From Chelydra serpentina (lineage: Eukaryota > Chordata > Testudines > Chelydridae): a stretch of 64,000 nucleotides of DNA. A program made the translations under genes and the position numbers. The stretch spans positions 32,094,001-32,158,000 of the forward strand of contig JBAIAC010000010.1 of NCBI GenBank assembly GCA_037349315.1, read 5' to 3'. Shown here in pieces: positions 47,736-58,802 of this stretch (position 1 is its first letter; each line of letters begins with the position of its first letter). The notes beneath the pieces are model-generated. The model did no database searches, was not told where the DNA came from, and saw only the letters and a program-made list of their open reading frames with translations.

Positions 47736-48990
47736 CAGATGGCGTCCATCTCATGAGAACAGTCCACTGTCCATCAATGTCTCCCAGAGGTCAAATATCC
47801 CAAAGCCCTCCTAATAGCACCACAGCCCGAGCCATCTGTTGATCATCATAATCTTGTCTCACCTTCATTCTCCTCCTCTAGGGACAGGTAGAATCCCATT
47901 GAAGATCACCTGAGCCTCCATTTCCTTAAGCAGCTTCCCCAGCCTGGTATCGTCTACCTTGATGCATTCCAGTGAGAATCTGTGTCATTTGTTCCCACAT
48001 GAAGGACAATCAGTGGATTCTTTCCTGCTCCCATTAGGTTCCTCTTTAGCCCCTGGTCCACATCCCATATCTTAGCTCCTGGCTGACAGCACCCCCTTCT
48101 GTTCTCTGGATTAGCTATGGTGACAGGCCTTTCTGTTCTTCTTAGTAGAGAGTTACCAATCACATAGACCTGCCTTTTCCTGGTGTTGGTGTGATTCTCT
48201 GGCCTTCCTCCTGTTCTTTCTGGCTGCAAGTCCTGTTGTCTTTTATTCTCCCTTGCAATCTTCTGTGAGTCATCCTGTATTCTCCTGGGGCTCTGAGCTA
48301 TGGGTATTTCCATTGGCTATTCTCTTCTTCTTACAGGACTAGTCGCTTCTTCCTTGCCCTCCCTCCTTCAGTTACAGCTTGCTCTGCCCCTTCTTCGTTT
48401 TCCAACTCCGCAAACCTGTTCATGAGCTCTCTTTCTCCCTCACTATCTGGTCTTTTCCTCTGCCTGGATCTCATAGTCACATGTTTACAATTGTTACTTT
48501 CCTCACCCAGCAGTCTCCCTTTACAGTACTTCAGTACAGCTTGCATCTGCAAATCTTGACTTTTCCCTTCAGCCTCCGCTTGCCTTCCCTCCATCATTTG
48601 CTTGAATCCCCTTTGAAACTCAACCATAGTTTTCTCCTGCATCTCCAAACCTCGGATTGTCTCTTCCATCAATTCTATCAAGCGGCACTTCATACAGCCC
48701 TTTTCAGGTACCCACTCCAAGATCACGTACATCCCGCAGCTTCCACACCTGGTCATTTTCATTGTCTCTTCTATTGCTTGGTTCACTACCACTGCTGCCT
48801 CAGTGACTGTCATAGATTTCCCAGCTCATCTTCTCAAGGAAAAAGAAAAAACAAAACAAAAAACAAACAAAATCAAAACCCCAAACAAACACCAAAATAA
48901 AACCAGAAAATTCTCTCCCCCAAACTCCCCTTATAAACTCCCACTCAAACTCCTCTGTTTACAGCTCTGTTTGCTGGCTCCTGTGCCGCT
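47736..48990 (-). mobile_element. CR1 5' UTR and ORF1 in antisense orientation
   Basis: The minus strand encodes a CR1 ORF1 protein. It starts MTVTEAAVVVNQAIEETMKM at 48813 with a cysteine motif CGSCGMYVILE and GCMKCRLI (PHD-like finger). It continues after a frame break with an esterase-like (SGNH) domain holding VYVIGNSLLRRTE and LIVLHVGTNDTD. The region up to 48990 would be its 5' UTR. CR1 ORF1 with PHD-like and esterase domains is known. Here it lies opposite to the CR1 pieces on both sides. At least one frameshift (about 48313-48331) and a further break near 47950 disrupt it. Confidence 0.8.
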
Positions 48991-49112
48991 GTAATTTTTC
49001 TGTTCTGTTCATTTCCTCCGAAGCACCTGGCATTGGCCTCTGTCAGAAGACAGGATACTCGGCTAGATGGACCATTGGTCTGACCCAGTATGGCCATTCC
49101 TGTGTTCTTATA
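48985..49112 (+). mobile_element. CR1-type LINE 3' end
   Basis: GGCTAGATGGACCATTGGTC and TCTGACCCAGTATGGCC with a final TGTTCTTA match the 3' end of CR1/L3-like elements in plus orientation. It directly abuts the antisense ORF1 segment. Confidence 0.75.
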
Positions 49113-50297
49113 TAATTTACACTACTATTTATATTTGAATTTGTTCCATGGGATTACATCTGTTTACACCAGGTCTAAATTTGGCCAGTCAATCTTGTAT
49201 CCCACAGGTGTGTTGATATGAAGTCTTTTTTGGTGGAGGGGTGACACATTTTTTAAGAAAGATGGACTGAAATAGATGGTTTTGAAAAAAACTGTCCTCG
49301 GTTCAAGGATTTTTTTGCATTTCTGTTCAGATTCTGCTCCAGTTTACAGTGGTGATAATCCCCAGTAGCTTCACTGAAGTAACAGAATAACTGAGCAGAA
49401 AATCTGGCCCTTTTTCTTCTCATTAGATTTCCTGCATATATTGGCGTAAAGAAAGGCTGTTTCAAAACTGCAGAGATGCATTCAGATATGACTGCATGCC
49501 CCACCTGAGGGATTCCGTTACCTTCAGTGGGATTTTTCATGAGACTATTAACCAACTCACCAAGTTCCTCAAACAGCAGATAGCATAACAGATTTATAGC
49601 GAGTTTATCTCTTGAGCAAGTTGAAGTGGTGGAAATTGCCTGGAGAAAATTGAAACCCTAATAACTGATTCTTCTTGCTGTTAAGATTTTGAAAGTCCTG
49701 AGTCTTTCCAAGATCAAATCAAAACTGCTCAGCAGCAAGCCATGGGGAATTCCTCCAGATTCCTAAAGCAGCTTTCTTGCTTAAATCCAGAAATGATACT
49801 GTTACAGATGAAGATTGAGAATGAAATGATTTGCCTAAAATAGTAAACTCTGTTACCTCTAGGGATTTTCAGTATCTGCTAATTTGGCTGTGTTATTAAC
49901 TTTGTCATTGGTATCCAGGATCTATGAATTGTAGAGGAAAGCTGCAAAAGCTTAGTTATATAAGGAACCCTTGAGGCCAAGAAATGTTATTAAGAGGCAA
50001 ATCATAAACTCACAGCTCTTCTGAGATTGATTTAGAGCCAGAAAATCAGAGGGAAATGAATACTGTATGGGACACCTGGTTTATGTATGTAAATAAATAT
50101 ATATGCATAAGCCAATATGATTTTTCCCCTTCTCCATTTTGACATGGGAGCTGCCGGTGATAGCAGAACTTATTTCCATTGCCAGCAAAGTCACCATTCA
50201 AAAACATCTGATTGATCCAAATGTTTACCACGTTCCTACAGGGGTAAATGAAATCTGAAAGAAGACAATTCATAACTCACAGTAGGGATTTGAAGGA
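49113..50297. other. Intergenic DNA, no gene seen
   Basis: No gene or bounded repeat recognised. A few MITE-like scraps are present. Confidence 0.4.
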
Positions 50298-50443
50298 CCA
50301 TGTGCGCTGGAACAATTTGTATAGTGGGGTTGCTGAGAGCCATTGAACCAAACTGTAAACCCTGTGTATATAATGGAAACCACTTCAAGCCAGGGGATGC
50401 AGCAGCACCCCCAGCACCTCTAGTTTCAGCACCTATGTGTAGG
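50298..50443. mobile_element. Short MITE
   Basis: Left GTGCGCTGGAACAATTTG against CTAGTTTCAGCACCTATGTG on the right gives partly inverted ends. The interior has TGAGAGCCATTGAACC and AGCAGCACCCCCAGCACC. No duplication is clear. Confidence 0.55.
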
Positions 50444-50689
50444 ACCCTATGGCAACAAAACTGCAGCTGTATAAGGCAGAGAAATACTGACAGACTAAGC
50501 ACAAGCCTCTGCATTGTTTGCATCAAAATGTGTCCCCACATATCCTGAGAGTTTTATGGAAACAATTGTTATATAGTGTTCATTCCACATGATACTTCTC
50601 ATATGTGTTTCCTAAAATGCATTGCACATATGTTTAAATATGATGGGCCAAACTTATCCCTGGAATAGAATTACACCAGGAATGAATTC

Positions 50690-51610
50690 TGCCCATTTGT
50701 GTGTAAACCCCACACTGGGACAGAATGGATTAAGGAGCCGTTCTGGGCCCAGGTGACTCCATCCCGCTACATCTGTAGACCCTGTTGCAGCAAGAGGAGG
50801 AGCTTAAGAGGGAGATAGCTCAGAAGGGAACAGGGGAGGGGGAGGGAGGGAGCAAGGTAGAGAAGAGACCAGAGAAGACCTATCTTGGGAGCTCCTGAAT
50901 AAGGGTACAGCAGGAGTCCTTCCTGAAAGGGTGGGGCCTGCAAGTGGCAGCTGCTCAAGGCCTTAGAAAAGGGGCTATAGAAGAGATCCAGCTGGGAGCT
51001 TTCCCTCTTGGGCAGAGGGCTAAGAGAAGCCTGGGAGGCTAAGCCCTGAGCTGGGAGCCTGGCTTGAAACAGGGCTGATCAGGGACTACAGCCTGCCTGA
51101 AACCATGGGTTGAGGGAGAGCATGACAGCCTCAGGCAGTGGGAATGAAACCCAGGAACTTGCCCTAGCTTGAAGTGGGCTCCAGCCTGCAAGGAAAAAGG
51201 CTACCAGCTGCGCTGAAGATTCAGTTGTGTTTGCTGTCTTCTGTTGGACTTGAAGCGAAGGATTTTGATGCTACTAGGAAGTCCCCTAGGGAGGCAGCTC
51301 TGAAGCATTCTGGGGTGTTTGCTATCACTGCCTCTCATAGGGCTCAGGGTCAGAGCATGGTGGAGAGCAAAGGCCTGGGCTCCCCTAGCAACCACCCTTT
51401 TTGTGGAAGGGGTATAAACCCCTCCCCCAAGGAGAGGATAGAGACATTGTAAGCACTGAGTCAAGGGCGTGTCACCCACAGCCAGCCCGGAGGTGGGCTG
51501 AAGCTCTTTCTTTTGCGGGGACTTTGGGCTGTATATATTTTTTTGGATTCTGTTACCCCAGAAGGGGGAAAGCTCAGTTTATGACCTGACTGGCGGATGA
51601 GATGGCAGGA
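50690..51610. repeat. Unclassified repeat, possibly LTR-like
   Basis: GC/AG-rich sequence quite unlike its surroundings, with a possible TATA-like GGGGTATAAACCCC at about 51409-51422. It could be a solo LTR or a non-autonomous element. I saw no terminal repeats or target duplication, so this is tentative. Confidence 0.3.
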
Positions 51611-52293
51611 AACCAAAGCAGGTTTCTGACAGAATTTCATCAAAATCTACATGGTCTTGCAGAACGTGTTGAGTTTGATAAATTGACAAATTCTGGCAAA
51701 AACATGTTGTGCCAAATTTTTTCCAACCATCTCTACTAATTCTTGCTCTGGATTTCATGGCACTCACTGCCCCACCAATGTGCACTCCCAGAGGGCTAGG
51801 AACAATCTGACCCAAAATACCTGCCGTTGCCAGCTTTTAAGAAATTTGAATTAGTAGCAGCATATGAGTCGGTAATGCTGGTAAATTCTGTCTGGGCTTT
51901 CTCTGTGATCTGGGCCTTCAGGAATCCTACTTTTGAGTGACCTACTTCATCCCTCCCTGCTTACAGAGGCATTGTCAAGTTACCAATGTTAAAAAAGGAC
52001 TTCCCTTAAGGACTGATTTTTCTTGTAAGCCATAATGTCTGGATTCCCCCTGGATAATGTGTGAAACCATATTACAGACAAGATTACAGGGCTTCAATCT
52101 GTCATTATCTTTCTTCTCTCATTAGGATGTCAGAAAGGGGAGCAGCAGAAATGTCTGCTGGGAAGTCAACTTGGAAGGGGCGTCTCTGCTCTGCTATTAG
52201 AACCAGTCCCCTGGGATGCTTGCACTCAAACTCTGGAGTGTTTCTCTCTTGCTGTGTCATTCAGTCCTTCCCCCTCCCTTGGTCTCACAGTCC

Positions 52294-52341
<48 letters not shown>

Positions 52342-53969
52342 CTCTTTCTCTTGGGAGCAGGAATACTGGGTGAGAGTCCTGTTGCTGTCCTGTCCTTGCC
52401 TGCGCCCTCCTCCTGATTTTTACTCCACTCAACTCTTCTTCTCTTTCTGGTAAGTCTGATAATTTCTCTGCTGAAACTATTTTGTGCCTTTCATCAAAAC
52501 GCCTCACTTCAGTACTGTCAGTGAAAGTTTGCAATATAAGTTTCTTTTGGGGGCATTACTTTGAAAGCATAGGTGCTGTGTGTGTGAGACACAAAGCCGA
52601 TATAACAATAACAGCCCTGCAGGGACTGCCACTGAAAGCAAGACATGCATTTCTCCAAAGAAAGATTAAAAAAATAAAACAGAATTAGATGAAGATGGAC
52701 CTTATGTCAGATGAAGGAAAATGGCAGTTTTGCTACAAAAATAATCAGGACTCAGGTGTGGCATGAGACGTAAAGCAGGTGATCTAGTAAAATTTCTGGG
52801 TCTGGTTTCTTACTGTTCTTCTGTGGGTGTGTGTCCTGCAGCATCCAGTTACTTTGCTGATCTTTGTACTACAAGTAGATAAATGCCGAATCCTTGATGC
52901 CTGTTACATAATTAGTTGTGTCAGGTTTATTACTGTTTTTGAAGGAATATGAAGGGTTTAGGATAACATAAGGCACATCCATTTGTCTATGGATAATCAG
53001 AGCTAATCTGACATGGGACCTGCCAGAGTTTGACATTTACTGCTTGAAGTTTTGCTGTACAGTAGTTTAAGTTTGAGTTCATTTCAAGATAACACTTTAG
53101 TTTTGATCAACACATGCTGTTTGGTTTAATCATGTTGAAGACTCTGCTTTTACAGATGATTTTTAATGAATTTCAAGAATAAAGTGCTAAATACCATTAC
53201 CCATTTTAGAAGTGCTTAAAATAGCTTCTGGCTGCAGAGCAGATGCCATGTGTCTTTCTGCTGGCTACAAGAGAAGGCAAGAACTAAATATAGACAAGTG
53301 TTTGCAAACCTTCTTGAAGTGCAAACTGAAAGAGGGGAAGGATAAAGAAATACTTGTGGCAGAGAAGATGACACTTTTCATAACCCCCATCCCCACTTTA
53401 AAGGACTTACGTTGTTTACAGAAAAAAACAACATTTATTTTTGTGGCTGTTGATAATTGATCAGTATTTCCTAAGTGCAGAATGTAGCAAGGTGGCAGAG
53501 CATCTGTACTGCATGGGTGACTATTTTTTCCAGCAGTAGAAGAATACTGTTATCACAATACTGCTAAATCAGGGCACTGTCCTTTTCTATTTTGGGACTA
53601 ATTGGCCTTTAAAGTAAACGTAGAGACCTGAAAGTGAGATGTTAAGGGTCACTGTCAGAAAACATTTAAAAGGGTGCTGTATTTTAGATCCAAACAAACA
53701 ACATATGACAACACTGACAGTTTGGGATTATCAAATGGGGACCCACAGTTTCTCTCTCCCATCAGGCTAAGGAGATTGTGTGTTCAAATTCCCCCACCAG
53801 TGCATGGGCTGACTGCAATATTAGAAGCTGGATTGTCTGTTAAAGTGGGGTGCTATCTCCAGTGGAAGTTAAAGTCTCGTTACATTTGTTTTAAAAAGGA
53901 ATATTAGAGGATAACTACAGTGTCCTATCCAACATTCCCACCAACAAAACTTTTCCCACCTGAAGGCAC
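51611..53969. other. Intergenic DNA, no gene seen
   Basis: Apart from the C/CT repeat at about 52292-52350, no gene or bounded element was recognised. Confidence 0.45.
52292..52350. repeat. Poly(C) plus (CT)n microsatellite
   Basis: A C run of about 13 bases leads straight into about 36 bases of CT repeat and then CTCTTTCTC. Confidence 0.92.
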
Positions 53970-53972
53970 AAA

Positions 53973-54382
53973 GGGTAAGTTTACACAGCAAAGAAAAACC
54001 CACAGCTGTCCCATGAGAGCCTACTTGGGCTTGCAGGGTGACCAGACGTCCCGATTTTATAGAGACAGTCCCGATTTTTGGGTCTTTTTCTTATATAGGC
54101 TTCTATTACCCACCCCCTGTCCCGATTTTTCACATTTGCTCTCTGGTCACCCTACTTGCAGGGCTCGGGCTGCGGGGCTGTTTCATTGCTGTGTAGACTT
54201 CTGGGTATGGTCTGGAGCCTGAGCTCTGGGACCCTCCCACCCTGCAGTGTCCTAGAGCCCTGGCTCCAGCCCAAGCCCAGAAGTCTACACAGCAATGAAA
54301 CAGACCTGCAGCCTGAGCCCTGTGAGCTCGAGTTGGCTGGCACGACCAGCCACGGGTTTTTCTTTCCTGTGTAGACATGCCC
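53973..54382. mobile_element. MITE with 3-bp duplication, 410 bp
   Basis: Left GGGTAAGTTTACACAGCAAA and right, reverse-complemented, GGGCATGTCTACACAGGAAA are inverted ends about 30 bp long. AAA flanks both sides (53970-53972 and 54383-54385), consistent with a Harbinger-type 3-bp duplication. Internal blocks are palindromic (GTGTAGACTTCTGGG with CCCAGAAGTCTACAC). It carries a nested element at 54035-54153. Confidence 0.75.
54035..54153. mobile_element. Nested short MITE
   Basis: AGGGTGACCAGA on the left is mirrored by TCTGGTCACCCT on the right. The interior repeats the string GTCCCGATTTT. CTTGC is present next to both ends (54030-54034 and 54155-54159) and may be part of the duplication. Confidence 0.75.
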
Positions 54383-54859
54383 AAAAGGCTCTGGTCCCAG
54401 GGACGCAGTGCAGTTCCATGATTCCTAAGCTCCAGCATACAACCGAGTTGGGGAACAAGACAGGGCCCATAGATTCATGATTGGACAGATTCATTGCCCA
54501 TTCCTCCTCCCCCTCACCACAGAATAGGGTGCAGCCCATATGGGAACTACCACAGCCATGAGGCCATTGTAGTATTCACAGAGAGTGGAATCCACTTAGA
54601 TGCCTAAAACCAGATTTAGGCCACCAAGTCCCATTTTTAGGCACTTAAGTCCCCCATTGTGATCCATAAAACTTGTACCCTCCTAAACTCATTGGATGCC
54701 GAAGTTTTTCAAAGTAAAAATTCCTTCAGCACCTACATTTCTGCCTCTGTGCATGCACACTGTTACCTTGCTCTAAGCATCCAGCCACCTGTCTCCTGCC
54801 TCAGCCCCAGAGCGATTCACAAACCAGGAGAAGACAGACGTTCAGCTGCCTAACTCATC

Positions 54860-55770
54860 CAACGGGACTGATTCAGTGGGCAGACTCAGAGGGCACCTAC
54901 CAGATCAGGCCCCATTCAAAATCCCAGAGGTGGTTGTGCCCACCTTATAACTTTTATCCCAGCTGTTAGACCACTCACCTGGGATGGGAGAGACCGAGGT
55001 TCAGTTCTCTCCCCCCTGCCAGGGGATCTCTCGGGGGTGTGTGCTAACTACTGAGCTGTGGGACATTCTGATCTGAGGTTCTCTCAGGCTCTCGGGTTGA
55101 AACTGTTCTATTCTGGCTGAATAATGGAAGAGTGACTGAAGCAAGGAGATTTGACCTAGAGTCTCCTGTCCCCTAGGTGAGTGCCCTCACCATTGGACTA
55201 CAGAGTCATACCCACTCTCTTTCTCTGGCCCAATCATTCTGTAATTATTTAATCCAGAGTACAACAGCTTCAACAGGAGAGAGTTGGACATTAGAATATC
55301 CTATAGCTCAGTGCTTAGTGCATTCTCTTAGGAGGTGGGAGACTCCAGTTTCAATCCTTTCTCCCCCGATGCCTGGCAAGGGCGGGATTTGAACCTGGGT
55401 CACTCACATTCCAGGTGAGTAAGCTAACCACTGAGCTAAAAGTCATAACGTGGGCACCATCACCTCTGGCCATTTTGTGTAGTGTGAGGCAGGCACCTAA
55501 CTCATTTCCACAGGAAACTACACAGGCACCTAAGCCAGGAGAGGGATTCCCATTCGTGGATTGCTTGCAGAGCTTGGCACCTCCGAGCACCTATCTCTGA
55601 GAAAGGGTTTGGGCTCAGCACATCAGTATCTGCCATCTGCTAGCTTAGGCAGCTCCCCACTTAGCATGCTGGCTTTTGTGATGCCCATTCTTAGGCACCT
55701 ATCTCTCCCCATTCATTGCATAGGAGCCAAGTCTAGACACCTAACTTGGCTTTGTGGATTGCCTGTTGTT
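54860..55770. repeat. Cluster of tRNA-like modules in alternating orientation (copy 2)
   Basis: At least five tRNA-like blocks are seen. Plus: TGTTAGACCACTCACC with GAGGTTCAGTTCTC (about 54964-55003). Minus: GCTAACTACTGAGCTGTGGG (about 55043-55062). Minus: GATTTGACCTAGAGTCTCC with CACCATTGGACTA (about 55149-55201). Plus: TATAGCTCAGTGCTTAGTGC with AGTTTCAATCC (about 55303-55357). Minus: GATTTGAACCTGGGTC with AAGCTAACCACTGAGCTA (about 55386-55438). It shares strings such as GGTGAGTGC, AACTCATT and GGCTTTGTGGAT with the copy at 4778-5560. Confidence 0.6.
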
Positions 55771-55911
55771 CATGTGATTTTCTAAGCGCTGTGACACAGC
55801 ATTGCAGAGCCTAAATCCTGTTGTGGATTCCACGCAGAGTGATTCTATAACTGCTTTATGGCCTGATGAGGAAGGATTCCTGATGCCTAGCCAGGTTACT
55901 CTGCAGGGAGT

Positions 55912-56016
55912 GACAAGGTGGGTGAGGTAATATCTTTTATTGGACCAACTTGTGAGGGTGAGAGAGACAAGCTTTCGAGCTTACACAGAGCAATTCTTCG
56001 GACCTGGGAAAGATAC
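55912..56016 (+). repeat. Interspersed repeat (TAATATCTTTTATTGGACCA family), left part
   Basis: Contains AAGGTGGGTGAGGTAATATC, TTTTATTGGACCAACTTGTG and a GAGAGACAAGCTTTCGAGC block. It is interrupted at the TCA of 56017-56019 by the next element, and continues at 56733 with GAGTATCACAGCTGAATAC. Confidence 0.8.
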
Positions 56017-56019
56017 TCA

Positions 56020-56729
56020 GGCTATGGCTACACTTGCAGCTGTAGAGCGGTTTGAGTTAAACCGGCCTTCGGAGAGCGCACTAGGGAAAGCACTCCAGTC
56101 TGTCCACACTGACAGCTGCAAGCGCACTGGTGTGGCCACATTTGCAGGACTTGCAGCGGCATTGGGAGAGGTGAATTATGGGCAGCTATCCCAGCGTTCA
56201 AGTGGCTGCAACGTGCTTTTCAAATGAGGGGGGTGGGGTGGATTGTGACAGGGAGAGTGAGGGAGAGGGAGAGAGTAGGTTTTTGGAGTGCTGACAGTGT
56301 TTCAGCTTGCTATCAGACCCCCGCCCGACCCCCGCCTCTCACTCACTCACTCACAGCAAACATTTACTGATGCAGATAAACAGCCGGGAGAAGATAAGCA
56401 GCCACTATTTGAAATGGAGCTTTGAAACCACACTTCCGCAATCCTCGGCCAGTTTCACAACAAAGAGAAGAGAGGATTAAGCTTAATGGAATTATGGGAC
56501 AGCTTCCGGAGGTCAATCACTGCGTAATAATGTTAGTCCCCATTTACACTGGCCCTGGAGCGTCAGCCAAGACGCAACAGCTGTTAATCCTCTCGGGGAG
56601 GTGGAGTACGAGGAGTGCTCCAGCCAGGGAGTTACAGTGCTCTACGTGCCTTGCCAGTGTGGACGGGTAGTAAGGTAGAGCGCTCTAGGAGGCTTTATTG
56701 CGGCATAAAGTGCAAGTGTAGCCAAGCCC
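56020..56729. mobile_element. Non-autonomous DNA transposon, 710 bp, 3-bp duplication
   Basis: Inverted ends share TGGCTACACTTGCA (left from 56025, right as reverse complement). TCA lies at 56017-56019 and 56730-56732. It inserted inside an older interspersed repeat, whose two halves resume on either side, which supports the borders. The 3-bp duplication suggests Harbinger type. No transposase is encoded. Confidence 0.8.
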
Positions 56730-56904
56730 TCAGAGTATCACAGCTGAATACAAGGTGGAACAGATATTTCAAGGGGTAATATTAACATACCCATGTGTCT
56801 GTTATAACCAGATATGACCTAATGTGTGATACCCTTGGGCAACTGTAGCACATTTACGGTTATATGTTATAGAATGTTAGTTATGAATTTCACACTGGCT
56901 TTGC

Positions 56905-57145
56905 CTAGATTAGAGTTTGTGTTCCTGTTTTAACTCTAGTTAATTTATTGCCAATTAATTCAATGTAATGACCACAATTGTAAATGCTAGTCTAAACACT
57001 TCACAAATGTTTGTATTCTGGAACAAACATTTGTAGAGCGTCCAGACTAGCATTTATAATCATGGCAGTTAATTTGAATAATTGGTAATCAATGAACTCA
57101 AGTTAAAATAGGACCACAAACTCTAGGCTAGACAAACATATTAAT
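56905..57145. repeat. Fold-back MITE, about 240 bp
   Basis: Left strings AGAGTTTGTG, TTTTAACTCTAGTTAATT and AAATGCTAGTCTAAACACTT are mirrored on the right as CACAAACTCT, AACTCAAGTTAAAA and CCAGACTAGCATTT. The centre is near 57025. Nearly the whole element is an imperfect palindrome. Confidence 0.8.
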
Positions 57146-57309
57146 GCAAACAGGAATTGTTTGGATCAATCACTTACACTGGGCCTAATTTTCCTCAGTA
57201 ACTTAGGCACAAAATGCTATCAAATCAGAATGGTAACATTTTAAACTAATTTCACACAGGGGTATTGACTACAGTAGGGACAAAGCAGGAGAGAATCAGG
57301 TCCATTGAT

Positions 57310-57440
57310 ATGATAGTATTGTCCGTAGGGCCAAGCACTTCAGTCTTTGCACAGGCAAAACTCCCACTAAAGCCAATAAGAGTTTTGCCTATGCAAGGAC
57401 TGTAGGAACAAGTCCGTAGGCCAACATTTTAAAGGGTCTT
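57310..57440. repeat. Small palindromic MITE
   Basis: TCTTTGCACAGGCAAAACTC is mirrored by GAGTTTTGCCTATGCAAGGA around CCCACTAAAGCCAATAA, with GTCCGTAGG-type strings outside. Confidence 0.65.
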
Positions 57441-57753
57441 CCCCCAAAGATTCCCAATTTTATGCCCACAATTAATTGCTGGAGGACGTGATAGGCTATG
57501 GAAGGTTGACTCTCTTATCTGCAAGTAGCTAGCCTTCTGAATGTTAACATTTAATACCCAAGATCAATTTGACTGGTAGGAGTTTGATATGCAGAGGCAT
57601 GTATTACAAATACATTGCACATCTCTCATCATACACTGCCTTTTAAAACAGCAGCAACTTGGCCACTGTAGAGAGTACACACCAATTGATCAGGGAGCAA
57701 AACTAAAATTCTTCTTTAAACCATTTCTCAGTTTTGTCATATTCCTTTATTGT

Positions 57754-58668
57754 TAGGGCTCTACCAATTTCACAGCCATGAAAAACATGTCACAGACTGC
57801 GAAATAAGCTCTTCCCCATGAAATCTGATCTCTCTGAAATCAGCCAGGCTGGGAAGGGACAGGACTTGTCCTTCCCCTGCATGGCTGTTATCAGAGGGAG
57901 ATCTGACCCACCTCCAAAGGCAGCGCAGAAGTGAGGGTGTACCGTCCTGACTTCTGTGCTGCAGCAGCCCCAGAGCTGGGCTCCGGGCTGCCGCCCCCCG
58001 CGTCTCTTGCTGCGGCTCGGGGCACCCAGGGTGAGAGCGGCTTCCGCCACCCGCAGCTCCTGCCGTGGCTTGGGGCTGCTGTTCCTCCCCACACCACCAC
58101 AGCTCCTACCAAGGCTGGGGGGCCCCCCGGGCTCCAGCCAGACCTCAGGGTTGCCACCAGCCCCCGTGGCTCCTGCCCAGGGTTATGCACACAGGCTGGG
58201 GGTTTCTGCCGCCGCCCGCAGCTCAGGGCTGCCGTTCCCCGCCCCTCCCCACCCTCCCGCCCCGGTGACTCCTGCTAGGGCTGGGGCACCCATTTTTCAA
58301 ATTGTCTGGGGCCCCTGGGTACGGGCCCCACGGGCCCATGCGTTAATCCACCACTGGCCCTGACTAGCAACTAGAAGCCCCCAGTTGGGGCACTCCCTGC
58401 AGCACTGGGGACATCGGACCTACCTCCACCGCTGTGAGCCTCCTCCAGCTGTGGGAAACTCCGCAGCTGCAGCACAGAAGTGAATATGGCAATACAGCAA
58501 CCCCCCTACAACAGCTTGTCCCCCCTCATCCCCTTTTGAATTAGGATCCCCACAGTTACAATACCCTGAAATTTCGGATGTAAACATCTGAAATCATGAA
58601 ATTGATCAATTTTAAGACCTGTGGCTGTGAAATTGACCAAAATGAACCGTGAATTTGATAGGGCCCTA
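57754..58668. mobile_element. Non-autonomous hAT element, 915 bp, with GC-rich insert
   Basis: It has ends TAGGGCTCTACCAATTTCAC and, reverse-complemented, TAGGGCCCTATCAAATTCAC. A perfect 8-bp duplication TTTATTGT lies at 57746-57753 and 58669-58676. The middle (about 57940-58365) is GC-rich, ends in a terminus-like CCACTGGCCCTG and is probably a separate nested fragment. Confidence 0.93.
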
Positions 58669-58802
58669 TTTATTGTGAAAGCAAGCTCATCTTTCCAGGA
58701 TAAGACAGCATTGATCTTACATATTGGATTAAAAACAGACAGAGCATTCTTATTTACTACCTCTCTGGAGCTTTATGTCTTACCAGATGTGTGACCTGTG
58801 CT

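Noticed and set aside
55303..55357. Functional tRNA gene (A and B box present)
   Set aside because: Stems cannot be formed properly, and the block lies in a repeat with similar modules in both orientations.
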